From: Carex sylvatica
Taxonomy: Eukaryota > Streptophyta > Magnoliopsida > Poales > Cyperaceae
Direction: 5' to 3'
DNA: 64,000 nucleotides
Assembly (NCBI GenBank): GCA_964058845.1
Contig: CAXKVR010000051.1
Span: forward strand, 232,173-296,172
In this document: positions 55,190 through 64,000 of the stretch, in pieces
Layout: each line of letters starts with the position of its first letter
Position numbering within the stretch: position 1 is the stretch's first letter
Position numbers and translations under genes: made by a program
Notes under the pieces: model-generated
What the model was told of the DNA's origin: nothing
What the model saw: the letters and a program-made list of their open reading frames with translations, nothing else
Database searches by the model: none

Positions 55190-55570
55190 AGATAAATACT
55201 TTAGTGCATAGGTATAAATACTTATAACACTTAATATACTTTCAGATTTCAAGCAATGTCATATTTAAAAAATACTTGCACAACGAGATATAAATACTTG
55301 TGTGACGACGAGCTCGAAATTATTTCATCATAGATCTCATTTGAAAGAAAAAATTGCGTCAAAGATGTTCGTGGTCTTAGATTCACAAAATTCTTTATAG
55401 ATTGGCAAAAATGTAGACGAAATTTAACGAAGAAAAAAAGACCCACCTATAAAAAAGTGTATGGGGGAACACCATGTAGTTTGAGATTTGATTAGAGAGA
55501 ATTATTTATGTAAAAATTGTTCACTTTATAGGTATAAATACTTTTGTGCATAAGTATTAAAATTTTAGAA
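55190..55570. repeat. copy of the 'TATAAATACTT' repeat
   Basis: ATACTTGTGTGACGACGAGC followed by about 120 bp matches 13500-13630 and 10265-10390. It ends with CATGTAGTTTGAG and 'attatttatgtaaaaattgttcac', as at 43110-43230. Non-coding. Confidence 0.65.
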
Positions 55571-56858
55571 AAAAAAAAAAATTAATGCTGGAGTTTTTAT
55601 GGTTTCTCCATAATAGTTATGAAAATTAAGTGGGGGTAATTCGGAAACAGAGATGAAGAGACAATTATCAAGATTCTATAATTTATTGTTGTCTAACTGA
55701 TCTCCTTTGTACTTCTGAAAGTGCAACTAAAGCATGTTTACTTGCACAAAAATGCAGCAAAAAAACTAAAGCATATTTAAATATTTTTTCTTGTTTGAAT
55801 AATAAATGTGAGAAAAAAAAATTAACTTTCATTGTCATTTTATTTTATATTTGATTAATTAAAATTATAGAATGTTAATCAAATATTTTTAGTATATTTA
55901 ACTGTTATATCTTATACAATTTTAAACGCAATTAAAATTTTAGAAGGTTAATCATTCTCTCTGTATCCTTTCGAATCGCTCTTTTTTTAAAAGAGCGAAA
56001 GTCTCGAGCAGGAGCCCCCGTTAAAATAATTTTGCTAACAAAAAAACAAAAACGTTGGTCTGATGATTTCACTAGCTCTTCCTATATATATTTGTTGATT
56101 TTTTTTTATATTTTTTTAGCAAGTTAAAATCATTAATTGTGGTATTTAGAGACAAAAGCCACTTTTCGTTAAACTATGTTCTGGTCAATGTTAACAATTT
56201 CACTGCATAACGATTTAAATGAGTGCATGGTCACAGATCTGTTTGGTGTTTTTGAATTGGTTCACGTAAATAACTCGTATATATGTCACATTATATGTAA
56301 TACATGATTTTAATATGCATACTCAGATCAAAACATCTTTGATTATTTGTAGATTTGATATTCAGTAGTCAGTAAAATTGTTTTATACGCCTACGCCAGA
56401 ATAAAGAATTAATAGGAATATTATACTAATACACGTTCTACAGAATGAGAATAAGAATAAGAATTCAAGCATCACAAGTTGCACTTTTGTTTCAGATTAA
56501 TACAAAATACAATTCAATTCAATTACATCTCTCTGTATTTTTTTTCCATGTACCTTGATCTTCTTTTACAAAACGCACAACACCCTAGAATTTTAGTGAT
56601 ATCCAAAATTAAAATCTGAACCATGAGATGACGAAATTAAATTATCTAAAGAGATTAGTCATGTAAGAATTGTATGGAAAAGTTGCACTACTGATTTTCT
56701 TTATTCATATGCGAAGACAAATAATAATGCATTTTTTTTAAGTTCAAGATCAAGAAGCCGAAGGAATGGTACTATGCAAGCTTCACTGCATAATTTTTCA
56801 TCTCTTGATTTTGTAGAAAAATAAACAAAAAATATATATATATATATAAAAAAAAAAA
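55571..56858. other. spacer, no gene seen
   Basis: AT-rich, non-coding. A short inverted repeat lies at about 55976-56004 (GCTCTTTTTTTAAAAGAGC). Confidence 0.4.
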
Positions 56859-57267
56859 GAGGAGGGTTCAAATGCCTCCATTTTTTTGTGCCTCCATCAT
56901 ACCTTCATTTTTAAAAATTTTAATAACTCAAAGTTTAAAACTTAAACGTCAAAAATAAAACCATTAGATGTGATCTATGTTATTTTCTCTATGGGTCCAT
57001 AAAAAATTATCACATTTTTATTTTGCTTTTATGTGAATCAATAAGTTAAAAAATAAATTATCCACATTAATATACATATTTACAAGCTCAAGATGACAAC
57101 CAAAACAAAGTTGAAATGTCATAATTTTTTACATGTGCATAGATAAAATGATGTAGTTCATATCCAACGGTTTTATTTGAATTTTAAGATTTAAATTTTG
57201 AGTTATTAAAGTTTTTAAAAATAGAGAAATGATGAAGACACAAAAAATAAAGGCATTTGAACCCTCT
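56859..57267. mobile_element. foldback MITE, family 2, copy 2 (diverged)
   Basis: Left end GAGGAGGGTTCAAATGCCTC; right end, read inward, GAGGGTTCAAATGCCTTTAT. Arms are complementary (TTTTTAAAAATTTTAATAAC and TTATTAAAGTTTTTAAAAAT). It has the family 2 terminus with a different interior. Confidence 0.65.
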
Positions 57268-57436
57268 AAAAAAAATAACCTAGTCAATGAATTACTCATT
57301 GGCTGCTATAGATATGTAACAAAGAAAGTTAGATGAAAATTATATAGATAAAATATAAAATTAAACATGTGTTCATTCTCTGAAAATATTTATAACAACA
57401 AAAAATTCATCTATTACATCTCAAATTGGGGGATAT

Positions 57437-57552
57437 CGATTTTATTAACTAAAATAAGACAATGTTAAATCATTCCCCTCTCATCACCTCTTACCGATTT
57501 TATTAACTAAAATAAGACAATGTTAAATCATTCCCCTCTCATCACCTCTTAC
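57437..57552. repeat. 58-bp exact tandem duplication
   Basis: Two identical 58-bp units beginning CGATTTTATTAACTAAAATA at 57437 and 57495. The duplicated text includes ATTCCCCTCTCATCACCTCT. Confidence 0.85.
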
Positions 57553-58639
57553 CGTAACATTGTCAACCAAACACTATTTGATATCTATTTTTCTTTCCAT
57601 TCCACCCCCTCCCGCTACTCTCCATCAAAACAATGTGTAAAAGTTGCTTACCCAAATAACTATGAATTTTTTAAGAGGTCGAAACTTAAACAAAATGGTC
57701 ATCAGATAACATATGGGTAATTTAGTCCTGTACACTTTTTAAAAAATAAAAAATACACTACTAAATTGTACAATGGCCATTGCTAATATACTGACAAAAT
57801 CTGGATGTTCTTGTGTAAAACATAGAATAATTAAAGAGGCTGTGGTTAATTCCCACAAGCACATAATCCACTGATGTTAGCAAGCTCGTGCAAATTCAAT
57901 TGTTGAAAAGTCAAATAACCACCTTCCATTATTGCAAAATTTTATTAGAGAGCAAATGTGCATCCGGTCAGAACCAAATCAAATATTCAAATTACTTAGT
58001 TTACTAATACAAAAACGACAATGAATACAACAACAAAAAATAGAAAACTCATCCTTTGTTGCAAAATTCAAATCCATATTTAATTTAAAATAAGTATGAA
58101 AAAAAAAAATACTATCTTCAAAATCAGCTATCTGTTTATTCAGATAAATAACTTCTCCAATCTCCCCAGATTTTTTATTGAGCCCGCATTTCTTCAGCCT
58201 ATCTGTAATTTACCCTAATTATGAGGAATGGAAAGAAAAGACGATGTCTTTAATTAATACTAAATATACAAAAGATGGTCGAAAACTGAAACAACTATAC
58301 AACTTCAATAAAAAGTGATGATCAATGTAAATGATTACTTGCAACCAATAAATTCACAAGTATCTTAATTAATATGAATCATAAAGCTTTGAAACATTTT
58401 ATACTGATGTTTAGAGAAACATTTTGCTACCCTTTTTTTTTTATATACCATTGCAGAAGGACGTGCTTGCAAATTGAACTTGGAACGACAAGTTGAGGAC
58501 AGCAAAAATACATTATCAGTATACAAATGCTAGCTTCACAAGGGTATTCAAGTTCAACTGAATAGAGACAAAGGAACCCCTTGAAGTTAAATACTGTCAA
58601 CTTTATTAAGGAAAAATATATAGATAAAAACAGACCTTA
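57553..58639 (-). other. spacer and 3' flank of DHD/SDH gene
   Basis: AT-rich, no gene seen. The segment just below 58640 is the likely 3'UTR of the minus-strand DHD/SDH gene. Confidence 0.4.
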
Positions 58640-61600
58640 TTATGTGTACTTCATTGCAATCTCACGCATGAGACTCTCTGGGGCTGCACAAGCACAACAG
58701 TTACACAAATAAGAATACTCTATTAAGTATTTATTCATTGGAATTTTAAGTGTTGGCTTGATTTGGTATTATTTCATAGCCTCAACCAAGATCTGGTAAG
58801 ATACAAAATGCAAAACATTTCACATATTGCCAGTGTATCTGGTACACCAACCATCTTGATATGTCATATGTATGTCAATGCCAACTTGGGCATTACACAT
58901 TGCTGGTAGGTTGCCGGTCAACTATATAGAGAGAGAGATTGGCTAATATCAAAACGTTTATTCCTAGTATGAAACAAATGCTTCAGTTTTTACATTTTCA
59001 AAGTCCAAACAGTCGATCCAAACCGTTCAACATTCAATCTATATTAAAATGTGCTTGGAGACCAAATTTTATATTTTTTTTGAACTTTTTTACTATTTAT
59101 TAAGTCAGGTTTTAAATCGCTGTTTTCAATGATCATAAATTTTTCACTGTTTATTAAAATCAGCAATTTTAAAACAGGCTTAATAAATAGTAAAAAAATT
59201 TCAAAAAATATAAAATTGTCTCCAAGCACATTTTAAATTGGTTATATATATTAAATTTGTAGAATACCAATTCTTATTACTTTTACAATTTTTTTACTAT
59301 TTTCTACAATTTTTGAAAGATGGTCTTTTTTGACATACCAACAATGCATCAATATACGCACAAATTTTCATTTTTTGACCGCTGGACTTTGATACTAAAT
59401 GAATTCAAAAATTAAAAATTTGTATATGTAAATGAAACTCTCTAGAAGAAGATCGGTTTGAACAGTTTGGATTTTTCATTTGAAACTAATTAGATGGTTT
59501 TTGGATTGGAAGCATATGGACTAAAATTATGCCTACCCCTGAGTTATTGCTAACCAATGCAATTGAAAGGATCATACCATTCATGCAATTGAAATGAAAA
59601 ATGGAAACACGACATGACCTATAGATATTGGTAACCAATGCAATTGAAAGGATCATACCATTCATGCCGGTGAAATGTTCAAACTGACCCATTGCCTGGC
59701 GTACAAACATCTCTACACCACTGACAATGGTGACCCCACATTCTTGTGCCTCTCTTAGAAGCCTTGTTACCTTCGGTGCATACACCGCATCAAACACCAG
59801 ATTGTAGAATGTCAAAGCTTCCTATAAATCCAATAATTCTTATGACAATCATAATAGAAAATAACTATCTCAATACTTCACCTAGCTCAGGTTAGCATTT
59901 TAATTTAGTTATTAAAAAAATAAAAGTAAAAGACACGAGTTTCCATCGATCCAGCATCTTTTAATTATATATATATTTTTTACAAACCAACAAAGCAAAT
60001 CCACTATTAATTCTACAAACATGAAAATATCAAATGGTATTGGATCAACATGGAAGCATTACGAACCAGATTTTCCGAATAAAAAGCTCTAGTTTTGAGT
60101 CAGGATTTTTTACAACTGGTGCTTCAGGTCAGGCTCAAATATTTTAATTTACAATTCTTCTTAATTTACAACAGTCTGAAAACTGATTTGCTTTGTTAGT
60201 ATAATGAGGCACAAACCTTGGGTATAGGGGTACCATCGACATTAGGATACATCCCTAGAGAAGTTGCATTTGCAAGAATCATCCCTTCTTCCGGGTGGAA
60301 TGTTGCCAACTCTGCCAGCCTCAGTGCTTGTCCCCCTACTGAGTTTGCGAGGCTCACTGCCCTTTCTGCCATGCAAATAAGGATCAATTTGCATGATTTA
60401 TAAAAAATAAAAATAAAATTAATTGGTGCTTACACACAAGTATCCAACCGCAAAGAATAATAACACCTAAGATTTTCCTGAATTTTCAAAACAAATATTA
60501 CATCTTTTTGAGTGATTTACATAACACTCAATGGTTGAAGCCGAGGTTAGGTGCTAATAAATGCCCAAAATAATGTAAATCCAAATTATAGATGATGTGT
60601 CTGAAGAGGGTTACGCTGGTTAATCAAGATGAGCAATCAAGAATGACCAAACTACCTACGACCTTTTCATCTTAACTTGATCAAACAGCATACCCTGTGC
60701 ACACCAAGGTTCTAAATAGCGATTATCGCGTCGTCATGGAGAGGCTAAAGAAAAAGTTATTGCGAATAGCATAGCCATAGTAGAAGCTATCGTACATGGC
60801 GTTTTTTTTTTCTTTGAAAAAAATTATATTTCATATTTCTACTAATTATTGACATTATCAAAATTGGGGAATTGGGGTAGCAACCAAATGACAACTAATC
60901 TAAGTCTATTCTTTTTTCAATCATGCAAATAAGAAAAGAAAAATAAAAAAAGGATCTACAAGGTAACATTTTTTAATAGTTCATACCTCGTATTACAGAT
61001 TATAAAGAAGAGCAATTAATTTTACAAGTGAAATGAAGTCAGCACCTATTTGATAATTTTACAAATTACAATAATTGAAATCAACTTTCAATTGAAACAA
61101 AGGGCAATAATTTTACAAGTAAATACTATACGAAGAGCAAGCAAAAAGAAGAATTAATATTTGAATATTTTCCTATAAAAAAGGAGGGACTAAATCAAAG
61201 CACAGAGTTTAGTTTAGTATACATAACATAGCGGACCATGTAGCATCACAAACAGGGAAGCACAGAAGCTCATGCAAATTGAAAAAAGAAATAATAAAAA
61301 AAAGCCCATGTAGCATAGCGCATAGCAGTAATAGCGGTAAGCTATTACAGCTATAGGCAGTCGTAGCTGAATTAGCGAACTTTTATCTCATAGCGTCGCT
61401 TTTATGGTCCGAAAAGACTATAGCGCAGCAATACTATTTAGAACACTAGTGCACACACATTGTCTTTGGTTTAATTTCAAGATTATTTCAGATTTAGGGG
61501 CAAGCTGATTAGAGTGGTGACAAGATTGAAAAAATCTAATGGAGTATAAACTCTGTGATCAACTTCACATTTTAAGCATTATCAAAGAAGATGATGTTAG

Positions 61601-63942
61601 TTGCGACTTGCAAGCATGAGCAAATGGTTGTATAAATACTTGGTGTAATTAGCGAAAAAAAAACTCTATTAGAATAGCCATGTTGGACATGATGCTCAAG
61701 TAAGATAAGCCATTACCATAAGTACGATTAGCAACTACAACTCTGGCACCCTTCTCCTTAGCACCATAAGCCACAGCTTTACCAGCCCCACCAGCTCCTA
61801 CCACAACTATAAGTCTCCCAGCCAATGGTGAAACAACATCTCCCTTTGCACTTGAACCTGTCAGCATCATGTTCTTTTTATCACATTTAGGTTAGCTACC
61901 AGATTAGTATGTACCAGGCATTAGCATTCCAGATCTCTGTACTATAAGCGCAGATAAGCAACATAATGCCCCCAGCTACAATATGTAGGACTCTTAATTA
62001 GTCAAGAATTGCTGGTTAACTGGGCCTTCCTTTGTATATAAGGACTTATGGCTAACACTGGCGTAATTGACTAATCAAGGGATAAAGTAATCATGCACAC
62101 CAATCAAGCTCACAAGCAGCACATTCTGCTACAAGTCCTTACTGGCATGGTACCATAATGAAGACTGAAGTGAAATCTTCATGAGTTGTTTGGCCATAAT
62201 GAAAAAAATGAGGATTCAATATTCAAAAGACCAATGGTAATAAATAGCACTAAAATGAAACCTTTAATCCCATCTTCAATGGCAGAAATAGCACCAATGT
62301 AGTCAGTATTGTAGCCAACTAATTTCCCATCGGCTGGTCGTCTAATTAGTGTGTTTACAGCTCCAATCGACTGAACATTTTTCATAATAGACCAGATTAA
62401 AAATAAATAAACGAAAAAACTTAGGGATGCAATTCTGCAAGACCATAATATAACCTGAAATTCTCTTTGAAATTAGTGTCTGGCCTCTTATACATGTCAA
62501 ATATTCGGAATGAAAGCGTGCAGCAATTCCGGAGATATTAATTAATTTGAAAAGGAGGGCAATTCGGACCTTTATCAAACAGTGGGGATGAGAGGCACAT
62601 ATCAGCTATTCCAGAGATATTAATTATTAAGAATCAACCTCTTCAACTACAAATATGAACTTATCTAAATGAACAAGAAGCTATTACCCGTGCAATAGGA
62701 TCGACTTCATCACAACAACCAACTGCTATCACCTTATGTGGAAGCGAACAACTGCATGGAAACAATATGATCACATTTTTGTACACGTTTTTTGTTTATT
62801 CTTTCCCAATCCCAGCCCATATATTTAGTCGGTTCTACAAATATGTCAGCCAGTAGATCCTAGAACATAATACCAGTATCAGGCCTCAACAGTTCTGTAT
62901 TTGTATCATTTCCCAATTTCATAACAAGCCTATAAGGCTATACCTATCAATTTAGCAATGAAGCATAAGTTAATCCAACTTCTCCTCAACCTAAACTTCA
63001 TTGCACAATTATGAGCTAAGTTTTATTTTTCATATAAATAATTATGACTCAACGTGAACTATGCTTTTATTTGACCTACTTTAGCCTAAGCTTTTGTTCC
63101 TATTCTGCAACCAAAAAAGAAGACAGGTCAGGGACTATAGGTTGGATGGACAGTTAAGCAAACAATCATTGGTATCAAACATCACACAAAACTTTAGAAA
63201 TATCTGAGATTGTAATCCTTGGACTATATAAATTCACGAATATGGCAGCGATTTTTTTTCACTAAAAACCAGATTTTCAAATAACATCAGCCACACAATT
63301 ATGTCTCAATTTCAATTTCGCCCAATTTATCCTATGTGTGGTTATCCCAATTAAGCAACCTGTATTCAGTTTGCCCCCTATTGTGCGCAAAAGACCAAAT
63401 TTGATTGAACTGATCAAAAGCACTAGAAATAGTATTTTAATACTAGACCACACCTAAACTTATGGTTATCAAAATATCTAAGTTGTTATACTTAATAGAC
63501 TTATTCACTAATACAACTTACAGTTACCAAAGATTTACATGCACCCTTTAACTTTTCTTTCCCTTTATTTTGAGTGAAATGACAAACTATTATACCTGAA
63601 TCCAGTGAAATCTGGTGACAAATAAGTATCCAGAAACTTTGCAAGGTCATCTGCCAAAAGTGGCAGATAAACCCCATTGAACCCGGCTGCCTTGAAGCAC
63701 TTATTGTGCAAAATGGGGCTTTTGCTCTGCTTAACTGGTTTTGCAACAAGCCCAAGAACCTTGGTATCTGCTCTTATCTGTCTGATATTGTATATGTCCA
63801 ATAACTCAGTTATGGTTGGTTGACCGGGGGCTGACTCTTTTTCTGCATCAAGTTTCCCAAATGTCAAGTACCCCCCAAATTTGGGAGACAATATCCTTGA
63901 CATTAAGCCTCTTTCACTCATAACAAGGCCTATCATTGGTGC
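58640..63942 (-). CDS. DHD/SDH: bifunctional 3-dehydroquinate dehydratase/shikimate dehydrogenase, SDH part (partial)
   Basis: A plastid shikimate-pathway enzyme: dehydroquinate to dehydroshikimate, then NADPH-dependent reduction to shikimate (or quinate in some isoforms). Exons on the minus strand are 63596-63942, 62688-62751, 62262-62370, 61717-61860, 60217-60365, 59659-59821 and 58640-58683, giving 339 residues to TAA, all in phase. The dehydratase domain lies past the right edge; its last strand is here (MIGLVMSERGLMSRI). SDH landmarks: substrate loop QSKSPILHN; CSLPHK, with the catalytic Lys; GAVNTLIRRPADGKLVGYNT then Asp; NADP loop GAGGAGKA with ANRTY; NATSLGM; SLVFDAVY-type NLVFDAVYAPK; GVEMFVRQA. 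It ends APESLMREIAMKYT. Odd points: the usual CTIPHKE reads CSLPHKV and AVKCC reads AVGCC. It may be a paralog with changed substrate preference. Confidence 0.93.
58990..59240. mobile_element. MITE-like foldback remnant in the last DHD/SDH intron
   Basis: It contains AGTCGATCCAAACCGTTCAA and TTGGAGACCAAATTTTATAT, mirrored by AAAATATAAAATTGTCTCCA, like the MITEs at 48-50 kb. The right outer arm is missing or decayed. Confidence 0.55.
59551..59666 (-). repeat. 35-bp direct repeat spanning the 5' splice site of a DHD/SDH exon
   Basis: The text TAACCAATGCAATTGAAAGG...CCATTCATG occurs at 59551-59585 and 59632-59666, offset 81 bp. The right copy contains the used donor (exon ends 59659, GT at 59658-59657). 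The left copy, downstream in the transcript, carries an identical donor sequence within the intron. Confidence 0.85.
60705..61448. mobile_element. hAT-like non-autonomous element, 744 bp, 8-bp TSD, in a DHD/SDH intron
   Basis: The left end CAAGGTTCTAAATAG and the right end, read inward, TAGTGTTCTAAATAG are imperfect inverted repeats. The TSD GTGCACAC is at 60697-60704 and 61449-61456. Subterminal regions are rich in ATAGCG/CGCTAT words (60715-60800 and 61310-61430). No transposase frame. It lies in the intron between the exons at 60217-60365 and 61717-61860. Confidence 0.75.
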
Positions 63943-64000
63943 CTGCAATAACCAAATGCCTTACAGAATGTAAGAACTTCCAAGATAATCAACAAAAAGA

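Overview
The window looks like nuclear DNA of a flowering plant, almost certainly a eudicot. It is AT-rich, with spliced genes (AG|GT junctions), long transposon-filled spacers, TA and CT microsatellites, a nuclear-type tRNA-Ala, and protein families known from plants (VEL, CRM, J-domain/DUF3444, bifunctional DHD/SDH). I do not name a species. Reading frames were joined by hand at splice sites where intron phases agree. Exon limits are therefore predictions from sequence, not from transcripts.

Genes, left to right. (1) 652-1864 (+) is the 3' end of a VIN3-like (VEL) chromatin gene: fibronectin-III exon plus C-terminal VEL exon. (2) 4234-8188 (-) is a four-exon, single-CRM-domain RNA-binding protein with an organelle-type N-terminus and a long acidic/Ser-Arg tail. 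(3) 16302-24614 (-) is an eight-exon BRCT protein with ETQ repeats, of the plant MDC1/PTIP-like class. (4) 27217-27289 (+) is tRNA-Ala(UGC). (5) 32059-34992 (+) is a J-domain protein with a zinc-ribbon-like segment and two DUF3444 domains in one coding exon behind a 5'UTR intron. (6) 44466-47285 (-) is a two-exon, secreted, Ser/Gly/Pro-repeat protein with cysteine-bearing helical segments; I do not recognise its family. (7) 58640-63942 (-) is the shikimate dehydrogenase half of a DHD/SDH gene that continues past the right edge. It has unusual residues in the substrate loop.

The spacers are dense with transposons, many delimited here to the base by terminal inverted repeats (TIRs) and target site duplications (TSDs). 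There are hAT-like elements at 2559-3027, 10726-11829, 14217-15006, 19379-19565 and 60705-61448. A Harbinger/Tourist-like MITE lies at 8493-8963, and a 9-bp-TSD foldback MITE at 9849-10255 sits inside another repeat. A probable Ty3/gypsy LTR remnant lies around 10600-13330, and a CACTA terminus ends at 43051. A train of foldback MITEs sits in or beside TA microsatellites at 47.9-50.0 kb, with relatives at 52.2, 56.9 and 59.0 kb.

The most striking structure is at 35385-40935: three members of one Mutator-like family, lying close together. They share a TIR beginning CCGATTTTTTT and have TSDs of 10, 10 and 9 bp. One is a nearly complete foldback with arms of about 715-730 bp. The largest carries a plant-mobile-domain (PMD) pseudogene that keeps a single frame but is broken by four stop codons.

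The genes do not form a pathway or operon; each looks independently transcribed. No clearly new biochemical system is visible. The best candidates for a second look are the PMD/Mutator-like trio, the modular MITE superfamily, the repetitive secreted protein, and the altered DHD/SDH.
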